Shown in pieces: positions 46,393 to 59,364 of a DNA stretch of 64,000 nucleotides (position 1 is its first letter; every line of letters starts with the position of its first letter). The DNA is from Panagrolaimus kolymaensis (Eukaryota; Nematoda; Chromadorea; Rhabditida; Panagrolaimidae). A program made the position numbers and the translations under genes. Under the pieces are notes generated by a model that saw only the letters and a program-made list of their open reading frames with translations, was not told the origin of the DNA and searched no databases. Location: assembly GCA_028622995.1 (NCBI GenBank), contig JAJQJQ010000012.1:4774001-4838000 (forward strand). The letters run 5' to 3'.

Positions 46393-46501
46393 GTAGAGTA
46401 GAAAAAAAGTAGAGTAGAAAAAAAGTAGAGGAGAAAAAAAGTAGAGGAGAAAAAAAGTAGAGTAGAAAAAAAGTAGAGTAGAAAAAAAGTAGAGAAGAAA
46501 A
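46393..46501. repeat. 16-bp minisatellite, about seven units
   Basis: GTAGAGTAGAAAAAAA units (some with GAGG or GAGA) start every 16 bases at 46393, 46409, 46425, 46441, 46457, 46473 and 46489, with a degenerate lead-in from 46366. It is purine-only apart from the T positions. It creates open, serine/leucine/phenylalanine-rich frames on the minus strand that are not genes. Confidence 0.92.
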
Positions 46502-47222
46502 GTAATAGAGTAGAAGAATATATTCTTCTTTTCCAAAATAATATTGGATTCTGCACGTACAAAAGGAGATGTGGAAATAAGGAGATTGCATGCATAGCAG
46601 AGAATATAATGAGTCTGCAATCCCGTTTCCACCTGGAGCAGGGATAAGCCCTAAGAATAGTTCGGTTTGGATATGACTGTATTCATCGCAAAAGAGTACT
46701 GTATCTTAGTTTCACATCACAGGTGGAAGGAATAACATTAAAAAATAAATGAATATTTGCAAATAATAAGTGTTACTTAATTTAAAATGATTTATAACAT
46801 TTGCAAGCAAAAAAGTAAAAAATTACGTTTGAGTTCATGTTTATGCAAATTTTTTAGAAATTTCTTCTTTGAGTTTAATTCGTTTGCAACTTTCCAATGA
46901 ATCGTTTCCGAGCGACGCACTAACTGACCATGAAAATTGTAGAGAATGACGATGATAAAAAAACCTTTACATGTTTTTTGGAAGTTTATATTAGGTGTTA
47001 ATTATGTGAAAGAAAATCAAGTTTAATTTCGGGAATATCCTGTCATCCAAAGTCATCAAACCAGTTTTCTCCCTCACAATATGAGATAATGAGAAAGAAG
47101 AAGAAAAAAGAAGCGGTTCTCGCGTAATTTTTTTGTGATAAAAGCTTTTCCAAAAATATCTATTCTATGAAAACTTTTTCTTTTTTGGTTGGGATAAAAA
47201 TCACTTTTTCTTTTATTGAATC
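46502..47222. other. Repeat-like region and upstream of the TauE gene
   Basis: Just after the minisatellite lies the palindrome AAGAATATATTCTT. A segment of mixed composition (46540-46735) follows, and then repeat copy B. No coding exon is supported. The last part should hold the promoter of the membrane-protein gene. Confidence 0.5.
46840..46924 (+). repeat. Dispersed repeat end, copy B
   Basis: Matches 39973-40048 in the same orientation, most closely over TTTGCAACTTTCC and GAGCGACGCACTAAC. It is likely a member of an uncharacterised repeat family. Confidence 0.7.
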
Positions 47223-48831
47223 ATGGCGGACAATAATAATCAAAATGTTATTAAAGAAAAAAATATTAAAGATTTTTTTGCTAAATATTTTCTTGATGGT
47301 AAACGAAATTTTCAAACAATTTATTATTTAGAATAAATTAAAAAAATTTTTAGGCCAAAAATACAAACCCAACCCCGTTGAAATTGTGGATAATGGAGAT
47401 TCATTTGATTTGGTTATTTTAAAAAAATATAAAAAATTATTATCTTTTTTAATTCCATTTTTTATTTGTCAGGTTTGTTCGTTGATTTTTATTTATATTT
47501 TTTGCATTTGATTGGATTTTAGTTTTTTTGGTGGTGTTTAGCACTGAAATATGATTTCCTTGAATTATATAAAACTTTATGGCAATTACCAACTGTGTTA
47601 ATTGTTGGCGCAACTCTTGCTGGTTTGTCAAAGACTCGATTAGATAAAGTTTAAAATTTGAGTTTTATAGGAATAACGGGTCAAGGAAGTGGAGCGATTG
47701 CATTTCCAATTATGACTTTTGTTCTTCATTTATCTCCTGTAACTGGAAGAGATTTTTCCATAGCTTTGCAATCAGTCGGTGAGATAGTTTTCAAATTCTA
47801 TAAATACTTTAACTGTTCATAAAAAAAATAGTGTTAGAGATTCTCAGCACAGAAGATTTTGAGACAGAAGTTTAATCCTAAAAAATTCAAAAAATTGCAG
47901 GAATGGTTTGTGGAATAATTTCAATCCTTTTAAATGGTGTTCGAATTCAATGGCGAGCAGTTATTTATCAATTAATTGGGGCTCTGCCTGCTGTTGTTTT
48001 GGCTTTTACTTTTGTAAGAAATTTATTTATTGATTCTTAACGCCATTGACTCATTCATCCATCCAAATTTTAGCTTGAAGATTTGTTAAGTCCATCAGTG
48101 AAAAAAATGATTTTCGTTTCATTATGGTCTGCATTTGCCATTGCTTTGTATTTATTAAACACCGAAAAGAAGCGAGTTACAGTAACGAAGATTCAAAATT
48201 TTACATTATGGAAAGCAGCTATTTTAATTTTTTCTGGTTTTCTTGGAGGTTGAAATTTTCTTCCAAAAATAAAATTACGAAAATTTTCTATTTTGCAGGA
48301 TTATTCACTGCTTTAACTGGTTCCGGCGTGGATATTTGCACTTTCGCTGTTTTAACTTTTGTCTTTCGTTTATCAGAAAATTTTGCTGCTCCATCTGGAA
48401 TTGCAATGATGGCAGTGGTTTCACAATTTTGTGTATTTTGGCGAGCAGCCATTATTCAAGAATTTGATTTATTAGCATTAGATTATGTTAAAGTTTGTAT
48501 TCCATCTGTGTCATTATTTGTTCCATTGGGATCTTTTCTTGGATCACATTTTCATAGAATTGTAAGTTTAATAATAAAAAATCTCCAATTTTTTAAAAAA
48601 CTTTTAAAAACCATATTTTTTTTATAGACTATTGCCTTTCTGGTTGGTGTATTAGAAATTCTTGCAATGGCTGGATTTCTTGCAACCATGCCTTCAGTTT
48701 CGTTACTCCTTTGCTCAGCCACCGTGATCATTGCTGGATTTGCATTGTTTACATTGCTTGGAAAATATGGTATTAAAATTTTACAAAATGAATGTGAAAA
48801 ATTTAAAGAATTACAAGTGTTTTCATCTTAA
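47223..48831 (+). CDS. TauE/SafE-type membrane transporter-like protein
   Basis: Exons 47223-47298, 47354-47472, 47523-47622, 47671-47778, 47901-48013, 48074-48248, 48299-48561 and 48628-48831 join in frame to 385 residues. After a polar N-terminus there are about eight hydrophobic segments. Two internal glycine-rich repeats occur at equivalent places (AGITGQGSGAIAFPIMT and GGLFTALTGSGVDICTF), the pattern of the TauE/SafE (DUF81) sulfite-exporter family. The family is mostly bacterial but present in nematodes, plants and protists. The cargo is not known and may be an anion or organosulfur compound. It is convergent with egl-3. All eight exons are short. Confidence 0.85.
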
Positions 48832-49889
48832 ATTTTATATAGATATTTTCTCGATTTTGTTTTTGTTGTTAATTTAATAAAAAAAATATTTTTTGAGGTT
48901 ATTGAGAATTATTCAACATTGCAAGTATTTATTTTTTTTACAAAAAATAAAAATTATTAGATGGAAAAATAGCAACTGCATAAAAAGATTTTTTGACGAC
49001 ATTGTTTAATAAATTATTTTTTTGTTGTGTCCCATAAATAATTTTAAAAAAACAAAAAGTCAAAAAAACAGTTACATACAAGTTAGTTTTTTTTACAAAT
49101 TTAAAAAAAGATAGATGAGAAATATATAAAGTATTATGTGTACATGGGAATGCGCCGCCGTTTTTTCCGCGTCAAATAGTTTTTTTAGGGGATAGACTCG
49201 TTTTTTTTTCCAGAGAAATATTAAAATAATAAATTATACAATTTTTAAAAAAAGAAAAGAATAAACTCGATATATATTTTTTTTCTAATAAACACCGTAA
49301 CCGGGATTAAAAAGAAATCCAAACCAAAAAAAGAAAGAGGAAACAAACAAAAAAAAGAGAGAAGAGGAGGAGAGATCGCCGCTGTGTTGTGTGTGTGTTT
49401 TAGGTGGTTGTAAAAAAAGAAGAAGAGATGAGTCAAAATAATAATAATAATAAAGAAGCTGTTGTTGTTTTTGATGGTGGTAAAATAATTATAAAAAAAG
49501 CAATTGTGTGCGTCGTTAAATGATAAGCCAAAATAATTGAGTAATGTTTTTTTAAGTTGGAAAAGCCGCCAATAAAATGAAAATAAAAAAGTGTCATTGT
49601 CTTTAAAAAAATTTTTGTTGTCAACAAAGGTTTAAAATAAATAAGCTAATTTTCGCCGTTTTTTTTTTGTCGACAATCTTGCTTTCAGCTTCTTTTTTTT
49701 CAATAAAAAAACTAAAAAAAATAAATCTTTGGGAAGCCAAAAAAATTTAATGAATAAATAACTCAAAGACAAATTTATAAAAGCAAGAAGATTGTGACAT
49801 GAAAAGAAAAAACTTTAAAAAATTTGCTTCAAAAAATAAAGAAATTTTACAAATTGCTTGTTATCACTTTTATTTTCTTTTTAAAAAAT
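48832..49889. other. Convergent intergenic region
   Basis: About 1.06 kb between the ends of the TauE-like gene and egl-3. It holds their 3' untranslated sequence and simple GT-rich and A-rich tracts (for example near 49385-49400). No gene is seen. Confidence 0.5.
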
Positions 49890-52856
49890 TTATGCCATTC
49901 GTTTATGAGCTGTTTGAACAACATTGAGTTTGCTATTTGGATGACCTTCAAGGGCTTCAATTCCACTGTATGGTGGTTCTTTGGTTCCATGAAGCATGAG
50001 GGTGAAACGTTTGAGGGTTCCACGATGCTTTCCTTCACCTTGGAAACGAACAAGGAGTCGCCATTTTCCTCGTGGATTTTCACCCCAAGTATGAGTGGTC
50101 ATGAATGGCCAATTGGTAAATCCATCCTTGCTATCATCATCTTTAGGACGGCGAGAAAGGATCATGGTTCTGAAAAAATTATATAAAATTTAGACTTCTT
50201 ATATAACAAATTTTAGGGAAAAGAAGTGTCATCACGAATATGCAACTTCGCCTTATGGCTATTAGATCATTCAAATTCGTTAATAAAAAATGTTTCTTAA
50301 AAAATGCTTACCGAGTTCCCATAGGTGAAATGAGATACATGGTAGTATCACCACGTCGAGTGCTATTTAAGGTGACAATAGCTTGAACATGTTCGAGGTA
50401 GTTGATTTCGGTACCAGATCCAGTGCAAGCATCAGTGTTGATTTCCAACAAGAGATTACCAGATTCAGGAATTTCGTGTGGAATTGCAATAGTTCCAGCT
50501 TCACAATGATAACGTGGGGGAGCAGTTTTCCAAACCATTGAAAGCATAACCATTTCAGCTGCATCCAATACACCAAAACCAAAGAGATGATTATATTCTA
50601 AGCCAACTCCATTCATTTGCCATTCAAAATGAGTGCAATTTGAAATTTCTGGAAGTTTGTTATGTCGATGATTGTCATCGGTGTCGAGAACTGGAAGATC
50701 ACGACATCGGCCATCGAAAAGGGAATTTCTGGAGCTGGTGAGAACGGTTAAATGTTGAAGATCGCGCCATGTGATATTTGGATTAGCTTCAAGGGCGAGA
50801 GCAAAAACTCCAGCAGCTTCTGGTGCAGCTGCAGAGGTACCTGAATGGCTACGAGTGCATCGACCATAAAGATCTGTGGTAGCAACACCAGTTTCAGGAT
50901 TGCGTCCACCATTTGAGAAAGTTGATGCAAGAGTGGATGAGCAACTTTCATCATAATGAGCATTTTCACCATTGTTGATTGCGGAGTTGATTGAGACGGT
51001 CCACATTGAAGCTGCATACCCATCACAATTACAATCATCATCTTCACCTCCATCACCACTAGCCCAAACAAAAATGGAACCAAGACCATTTCGACCTTCA
51101 TTAACACCTTTAACAATTGCTCGCATGGTGGCATTTCGTGGGCCATCAACAGTTTTTCCATCATCGGTTGGTCCCCATGAAGCTGAATAAATGTGAATGA
51201 GATTGGGTTCATGTCCCATTGAGTTGGCTTCAATGAGATCGGTCATATAAGGTTGATCGAGCATACGAATTCCAGCAACTTTGGAATCATATGCAACACC
51301 AACTCCACAAACACCATTATCTCGTGCAGCTGAAATTTCTCCAGCACATCGAGTTCCATGGGAATTAAACCAATCATCAGTGTAACGAGGATATGGATAT
51401 GGATCATTTGATGAAAAATCATATGATGCTTCAGCATTAAAATTATTTTTTAAATCTGGATGCATATAATCTACTCCATCATCCATAATGGCGGTGGTAA
51501 TATTTTTGCCGGTGATACCCATTGACCATGCAAGTTCAACATTTAAATCAAGTCGAGGTTTTCCATTGGATTGTCCAGTATTTTTAAGATACCATTGATA
51601 AGGATAAAGAGGATCAGATGGAGATTGAACCGATGTAAAATCAAGTTGTTCTTCAAGTTTTTGATTTAATGGCCTGCAAAAGGAAATCTTTAAAAACCTT
51701 TAGGGCAAAAAAAATTTTTTATTTATTTATTTTTTGAAAGAAAAAAAGTAATGCAATCTCTTATATGCTTGAACTTTATTAACGTCATAAAACTTCCTCT
51801 TGATGGTGTTATATATGTACATATATGTGTATGTCTTTCAAAAATGCCCCTAAAGGCTTTTATTTTGGCTTATTTAGTTTGTTCAGAAATCAATCTGATG
51901 GTAGCTTGAAAAAAAGAGAGAGAAAACTCTCGAAACCAAAATGGGATTTTTTGAAGAAAAGAGTAAACATCTGAGACTTGTTTTTTGGATGAAAAAAAAT
52001 TAAAAAAAAGAAAGCAAAGAAATGAAAGAAGCTTTTTTTTTAAAGAAGGCAATGGGCAAGCAAGCCACTTACCGATATCCACGCTTAAGTCTACGGTATC
52101 CAGTCATTTGTTCTGCATATGCAACATCATCATCACCATGAAGTTTTGCATGATGAGCAACGGATCGACGAGTTCTTGCATGACTTAAACCATTATGAAC
52201 AAAATGGAATTGGGTATCAGATCCTAAGACCTAAAAAAGAATAAAAATGTGTTATTAAAAATTACTGCCAAATAGTGAAAACGTTATAAAACTTAATAAA
52301 GTTTCTAAAAAAAGCAATAAAAAGTTTTTAGATGTTTATAAAAGCGCTAAAAAAATTACTGTAGTCTCATAACTTCCTTGCAGCAGCAGCCTCCATTTTC
52401 ACTCAAAGCAACATAAAAAAAAAACAAAAAAAAAGAATTTTTAGTTTCATTTCTTTAAAATTTATATTTAGAAGGCTAAAAAACATTTTTTCTTTCTTTC
52501 TCAAACTTTACTTTTGTTGCTTCATTTTAAACAAGGAACTAACTAATGTAACTAAACTTAATTGGAAAAAAAACTATACTCAAAAATATGTATGTAAGTA
52601 AAATAAATGTCAATCAAAAAAAAACGTCATGCTTCCTTTCCAGTAAGCAACAAATGAAAAAAGAAAGACAAAAAATACTTACAGATCCACGATTAATGAA
52701 GCCATGTCGTTTAGCGATAGCATGAGCATTATCAATTCCAGGTTTATTTGTATGAACCAAAAAATGATTTGTATAAACGTCAACAGCCGCTTCAGCCAAA
52801 AATGAACCAATTAAAAGTAAAATTAAACTACATAAATTAAGCGGGCATAAAATCAT
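49890..52856 (-). CDS. egl-3: Prohormone convertase 2 (neuropeptide-processing endoprotease)
   Basis: Exons 52683-52856, 52073-52230, 50312-51673 and 49890-50169 give 657 residues. The order is a signal peptide (CSLILLLIGSFLAEA), a prodomain ending in the autocleavage site LKRGYR, a subtilisin-like domain and a P domain. The triad is Asp175 (MDDGVD), His216 (NSHGTRCAGE) and Ser391 (HSGTSAAAPE). The oxyanion-hole residue is Asp318 in WASGDGGEDDDC, not Asn. That Asp, with the closely matching block around YNHLFGFGVLDAAEMV, identifies PC2 rather than furin/BLI-4. It cuts neuropeptide precursors at dibasic sites in dense-core vesicles, and PC2 needs the 7B2 chaperone. It therefore probably does not process the cuticle collagens in this window. 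Confidence 0.96.
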
Positions 52857-55800
52857 ATTTCTAAAAACATTTTAAACTTTAATTATAAATTTTCAATAAA
52901 AACAATATTTTTTGTGTTACATAGAATTAAATTTTCACTTGGAACTCAATGTAACAGTCAAAAAGAAAAAAGAGGTCCGGGTTTGCTGCTTATAAGAATT
53001 ATTACAAACTAATTTATGGTAGTGATATCATTAATTTAACAAAACACACCATAATCCTTTCACTTTCATATTTTATATATTTATAAAATAATTTCTTAAT
53101 AATTAGATTTTCATTTCAAAGAAAAATATTGCTTCAAAAAAAAAGATGAAAACAAAACTAAAATACAGTAGTTTTTTTCCTTCTTTCTCGTTCGCTTTTT
53201 TTTCACGCACAGTTGGAGTCTCATGTTTTTGGGTTCTTTTAAATTTTTAATGATTATATTAAATGATTAACCTTTTTTATTTTTTCATGTTTTAGAGAAA
53301 CGAATGATGACTGCATTAGTCAATATTAAAGAAAATATTCTGGAAAAAGAAGAAAAAAAAGAAGCATACGATGATGGTGGCAGCATGGCTTCGATTTCTT
53401 ATTTTTGAGAAGTTTTAGTTTGGATAAAAGAAATTAAAAAGAGGCAAACTTTTAATTGGGCTTTAAAAAATTTAAACGCTAAAATTGAAGTACATTAAAA
53501 ATAAGTTTGATATTGTCACTTCAAAAAGTGTGGGATAATTTCTAAACTACAAGTAATGTTTTTTTGAAAGAAAACGAAAAACATAATTAGCATTGATTAA
53601 ACTAATCTTTGATTATTAAAACAAGCGAATGTTTAAAAAAAAGCTGCTACCGTAATGTCCTCCTCGGGTGCTATAAACCCTCAACTCTAGAAGCAGTCGA
53701 TGCGGCGGCGGCAGCCGCTCGCAATTTTATTAAAAGTTTTAAAAATCGACAAAAGTTTTAACGATTATTTCAACCTCAAAAACTTGAAATAGATAAAAAT
53801 GAAAATAAATAAACCTTAAAAAGCCCATAAAGAAAAATGAAAAAACAAATTTTTTTATTTAATGTTAACTTGCCTTTCTTGGGATGAGAAAGAATATTTT
53901 TGAGAGAGGGAGCGCTAGCTGCTGTTATGCTTCGCAGCGCTGAGACACAAGTGACAAAAAATATATTTTTTTTCTTTTCAAAGTCTTTTCAACGCTGCTG
54001 CTGCTTTCATGAGACTCTCGGCCTTTTTTTGGAGTTGAAGAGGACAAACGACACAACACGTACACGTAAGTTTTTTTTTTTGCCGACACCGTTGCTGCCA
54101 TGAAAGGAGAGAGACTCGTTTTTTCCTCTGAGGCTTGCTTTCAAGCTAATAGAAGCTGCCGTCATCATGAGAATAAAAGAGGATAGATAGATAGAGAAGG
54201 AAAGACAAGCAGTTACTTGGAATGATGGCATGAATGGAAAATGTCAAAAAGGAGTTTTTTGCTTGCTTGTTTTTGGTTATCTCTATTTTTATTTGTGGCT
54301 TAAGCTTAAACTAACTTATTTTGCTTCAACATGCCATCAACAAACAACAGCAGCAGCCAGATGCCAGGCATAGAAGAAGCAAAGAAGTTGCTGCCGTTGC
54401 CATTTTATTTTAGAAGGCATTGAAGCAAGCACATACACGTTCTTTCAGTAGTTTTTACTCCTCCTCCTCATTTTTTGCTCTCTCTCTCTCTCTTTCCATT
54501 TTTTTTCTTCGTTTGCTCCTTCTTCTTCGTGTGGTTATTTAAGCATAAATATAATCAATATCCATGAGCTTTTAAAACTGCCACTACCAACAACACAAAA
54601 AAGAGAGGGTTGATGAAGTTAACATTTTCATTGACGTCACTCTTTTTTTTTTGCCTCACATTCTCTCTTTCCTTTTTTTTCTTTCTTCTTGTGTGTTTGT
54701 ATTTTCTTTAACAGGGATTCCTTTCTCGTTTACTTCTTCTTTCTTCTTTTATATCCATCATCCCTTTTTCTTTCTCGAAACCCTTTTTTATATTTCCTTC
54801 TTTTTTCAAAAAGCTTCAAAGATTGCCACTTTTTTTAAAAGTTATCCAAAATAGTAAACCAACCAGCTTTAACGGAAACGTATGAAAGCAATGAAGAAAG
54901 AGAGGAAAAAGCACGTGAACACACTCTTTTTACTTAACTCTGATGACTGCGCAAAAGAATGGCATCGATTTGCTTCAATAACACCACAAGAGTCCCATAT
55001 AAGCAATGAAATAAAAGGGAACATACATACATACACGCATTCATGAATTTGACTTTTGTGTTGTTGGATGGTGGATGGATGTTTTTAATTCAATGAAAAA
55101 ATATGCATTTTCAAAGAATTCGTTTTTCTTTAATTTGACGTGAAAAAAAAGTGAAAGTGGAAAATGGGATCATTGGAATCTTAAATAACAGAATAAATAA
55201 TAAACAAAAATGTCAAAAATTGTGAATAAAATTTGAAACCTAAAACGTTTTTGCGATGGAGGAATTCCCCATTAAAATTGGCTGCAAAAAATATATGGAA
55301 GTAATGGGTTATCAATTAAGCAAATTAGTTTTTTGAAAATTGCAAAATACAGTCAAGCATAATCTTTGCGCGTATATGTAAACTAAAAATTAGGGAATTT
55401 TTGTTTAATATTACGGTAAAAAAAATGCACCAAAATTTATAATGGAAAAGAAATATAGCAATATGTCTAATAATCCGATCATTTTTACCAAATGCAGCCA
55501 GAAATAAGCAATTGCATTTACTTACACACTTTCATCAGTTTCTATGTATCTCAACAACTAAAAGGATGATGGATGATGACAATGTATCCCGCTCACAAAG
55601 CTTCCCAATTTTGAATCATAAAAACAACAATCCAATAATGTAGCAAATAAAGGAAGACGATTAATTGCAAGCATCAAAAATGAATTTAAAAAAGAAGCAA
55701 AGTTTTGTAGTAAAATTAGATATGTTCATTTTTTGATTTAAAAGTTTCTCATTGAAAAAGAATGATTCATTCAACTGCAAAATTTACAACTTTCAATCAA

Positions 55801-55998
55801 AAATCAACAAAGCTCTGAAATGAATCATTTTGAAATTGATTTGGTTTCAGCGCGATTATTTTTTCTATCGTAATCGTTTGAAGTTTTTGAACCTAATTTG
55901 CAAACGTTTTATTGTTTGTTGCTTTTTTTGCAAAATTTATTTACAATCATTACTTTACAAGAAAAAGGTGAAAGTTTAGTATTGAAATCAATAAAAGC
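52857..55998. promoter_or_regulatory. 3.1 kb upstream region between divergent genes (egl-3 and 56 kb gene)
   Basis: No gene is supported. It presumably contains the neuronal control region of egl-3. Simple sequence includes a GATA run at 54184 and CT dinucleotides at about 54478-54495. A small GC-rich patch at 53640-53725 includes GCGGCGGCGGCAGCCGC. Open frames at 53900-54850 follow low-complexity tracts. Confidence 0.5.
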
Positions 55999-57487
55999 AT
56001 GGCAATCAACAAAATGTTAGAGTCAACAAAGGAATTCCATGGTTTACCATTCTATGCTGATGCTGATAAAAGGTTTGTTATTTATTTTAATTTGATTATT
56101 TATGACGAGGATTTTTTTCAGATCTCATGGTTTCATCGATGTGTTCACATCTTTAACTGGTTATCTCAAAATGGACGCTTTGTTTGAAGCATACTCTTCA
56201 CCTGATGGAGTTTATAAAGAAGTGCTTCCTGAAAGCTTAAAGATCAAAAAACTTGGTGCTGATAAGAAGTATACGATGGTTCAGATGATGACAGGTATAA
56301 ATGGTGTCCACGTTTACACTACTGAAAAAAGGTAAGACTTCTTATTTATGTGTATGTCTAGGATGTTAGTATGGTTCCACCTTATTTTGAGATGTTAGCT
56401 CTCCTTGTGAAGCATTTCTTATACATATTGTTTCAGAGCTTTACAATGTGAATGCATAATGAACGCTCAATCAGAAGCACCATTTGAAAACAAAGAGGAT
56501 GAACTTCATTCTGGTCTTCCAACATCATCACTGCTCGTTTCATTTGAAGAACCTCATTATGTCAAGCATAAACAGCTTTTGAAGCTTATCCTTGCGCCAG
56601 TAACGGCTGAAATTGTCCCAAGTACTGATGAACATGGAATTAAGAAAGCACAGAAGCGTAAACAATCGACTCCTGCAAAAGTGATGCCTAAGAAGAGGAT
56701 GATTACTCCACGAATGAAAACTCCTCAGAGCAACCGAAGAAGTGCTGTACGAAATGCTTACTCACCTAAAACATCCATTCGTATTTACGTAAGTTTCAAC
56801 CTTATCTTAACCAATTATTAACTAATTTCAAAATTTTCAGAAAGATATCTGTGGTGAAATTCCATGTCCTTTTGATTTGCAAAGCCTAAAACAACGTAAA
56901 CTTACTGTTAAAACTGCTCGTGGTAAACCAAATGATGATTTTGGAATCTTTTGTGAAGCTGTAAGTTTACTATATTTTGTGTTCATTCTTCATTTTATCT
57001 TCTTTCCTATTTTTCAGTCATGGTTTCGTAAACAACTATCCACTGGTCATCGTGATCATTCGATTCCACTTCCTGACGAGCCATTGGTAGTCTTTGATGC
57101 AAAAGAAAATAAGAAAAAACGCTTTGATCCATTTACTAAAGAACGAGCTGCACAATTCAATTATGCTCCTATTCCAATTCCAGAAAATTTCACGGTTCAT
57201 CCTGCAGTTCCTACTTTCTATGGCGATGTTCAACTCAAAACTGATGCTTTTATGAAATTGGACGAAGAACATAAGAAGCTTCTTGAAAACGCTCATTTGG
57301 AAGATTTGCCAAAAGAAGAATTTCATTGGAAAGATTATGTATGTTTTTTTTTGACTATCACTTTCATGCTTACATTTATTTTTTTTAGCTTCAAAATGCT
57401 TTGCTCACTAAGAATGAAGGTCTTCGCAATCTTTATGAACGATTTGATCAAGGATTTTCTATTGCTACGAAGTTCACCATTTTATGA
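55999..57487 (+). CDS. Basic protein of unknown function
   Basis: Exons 55999-56072, 56122-56331, 56437-56788, 56841-56960, 57018-57338 and 57389-57487 join in frame to 391 residues. No family is recognised with confidence. The N-terminal third looks globular. The middle is highly basic (KKAQKRKQ, PKKRMITPRMKTPQ). The C-terminal part contains FDPFTKERAAQF followed by APIPIPENF, faintly like TPX2-type spindle-protein motifs. A nuclear or microtubule role is only a suggestion. The splice joins are clean and the codon use is like that of neighbouring genes. Confidence 0.78.
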
Positions 57488-57703
57488 CATGACCTTGTTA
57501 TTCGACTTTGTTTTTTGTTTAATATATTACATTGTTTCATTTAATTTTGTTATAACTTTTGATACTTAATTGTTTTTTCTTTGTATCATGTAAATAAAAA
57601 TGATTTATTCATAACTTCTGTGTAATGTAAACTAAGCTTATTATCCCAAAAGTGAAATCTTACTTTTACTCGTTTTTGAATGCTTCAATAGCACTGATTA
57701 TCA

Positions 57704-58809
57704 TCAATTTCTCGGCACTAATATGGGCGAAAAGTTTTGTTGTTGTTTTAGATGAAATGTTTCATGCTTTCTTATTACCAACCAAAGATTAACCATTGAA
57801 GAACAAAAGCAATCTGCCGCTATCAATGTCCTACTGTATGATCCATAATTTGTTAGAGGAGTATCATTTGAAATTGCAACATAAAAAATTAATATTGTAT
57901 GAGGTAAAAAATGAAATATGAATGCAAATATAAGTGCACGAGCTGTTAGTAAATCAGACTGAAATATGATTAATGGTTAATGAATGGAGTTAATGAAGCA
58001 TCATCCATATTGGAAAACTAACCAAAAAGAAATCCGAATTCACTGTAATTACACTTTTTTGATATCGTTTTGATGCAATCAAATAACATATTCCAACTGC
58101 CACATTTAAAATTGAAATAAATATGATACTTCCATTGTAAATTAATTTAGACGATTGATTCATGGTACATGCAAAATGAATGCATGGTTTCATTGTTTGT
58201 GTTTGAGGTGAAAGTCGAGTGACTAAATTAATTATCATTACGCTAATTGTTAATGTTATTATGGTAAATAGCGAGGAATGTCCAATAATTCTTGACCAAT
58301 GTTGTTGATATTTACATTTATAAATAATTACAAAGCATCGATCAAGGGAAATAAAAAAGATTGATGTTGGAACATTTGTAAGTAATGACTGATTTATGAA
58401 ACCCCACCAAAACATACCATCAATGGGATAATCAACGTCTGGAAAAAAAGGATACATATTAGGGTTTATCAATTTTTTGATTCTGTTGACAGTTTTAACT
58501 TTCTAAGTTCGAAAATTTGTTGAGATTTTAAAACTAAACATCGATGTTTTTAATGGCACTTTAATTCACGTAAAACCTAAACACACCGTATCTCCACCAT
58601 CCAACTAAAAAATTGGATTCAATAAAAATAAACAACGATGAAGTGAAAAGAGTCCAAATATAAACATACAAAGATAATGAAATATCAAAAGCTGAAGAAG
58701 TCCTTTGAATTATGAATAAAATAACAAGATTTAGAATAAACGTAATTCCAGAAGCAATGAGATTAAACACATAAGTGCTTAAAATAATAAAAGGTTGAAC
58801 TTCGAGCAT
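57704..58809 (-). CDS. Seven-transmembrane chemoreceptor-like GPCR
   Basis: Exons 58587-58809, 58023-58438 and 57704-57958 give 297 residues. Seven hydrophobic segments are spread over the three exons, with SLDRCFVIIYKCK after the third as the intracellular DRY-like motif. Polar loops hold potential N-glycosylation sites (NQSS, NGS). It resembles the nematode serpentine chemoreceptor superfamily, but the subfamily cannot be named by eye. Such receptors sit in sensory cilia and signal through G proteins; ligand unknown. It is convergent with the 56 kb gene, with about 216 bp between the stops. Confidence 0.85.
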
Positions 58810-59364
58810 TCTCCCTTTTTGCTTCAGGCAGATTTGTAATGAGTATTATTGTTTGACTTCAATGCTTTTGGCTGTTGTGCATTTTTTTTGGAGGTTGAAT
58901 TCGATCTCTTTCTTCCTTAGCAACAAAGGGAGAAGTAATTAAAAATAATTATTTGAACCTTTTTATTAATTCATTTAGTGCGAATTTCAACAACACTTTT
59001 TTCATTAACTACATTGAGGAAGAAGGAGAACAGGAAGAGGAGGCTTTTCAAAATCATAATTTATTTAACTGCTGTATTGTATCATCGGATGCTGTTGCTG
59101 TTAGTCAAGCTGTCTTTATAATTAAAGAAAGAAAAAAATATTCTTTAGAAATTTTTACAGTACCCATAATTTTTGTTAGCAAAAAGAAAGCTTTTGAAAA
59201 AAAAATGTTAAAATGAGAAAATAAATACTCGTTAAAAAGATTCATGCAAATTTTTAACACCGTTGAAAGTTTATAAAAGCACGAAATGATTTGTATCAAG
59301 CTTTCAAACTTCGCTTCAAATTTGTGTTTGTGCTGGTCGTCGTCGTCGTTGTGTTTCATCAAAA
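58810..59364. promoter_or_regulatory. Divergent promoter region (GPCR and 59 kb gene)
   Basis: About 555 bp. The open frame at 58953-59216 overlaps no other evidence and is probably chance. The last 100 bases (GTCGTCGTCGTCGTT tract) lead directly to the ATG of the next gene. Confidence 0.45.

Noticed and set aside
46331..46632. Three overlapping minus-strand frames rich in F, S, L and Y
   Set aside because: They translate the 16-bp minisatellite in its three frames.
49890..52856. A BLI-4/furin assignment that would link this protease to the cuticle collagens
   Set aside because: The oxyanion residue is Asp (WASGDGG) and the sequence follows PC2 throughout, so the substrate set is neuropeptides.
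54651..54854. Phenylalanine/serine-rich plus-strand frame
   Set aside because: It translates a long pyrimidine-rich stretch and has no recognisable motif.
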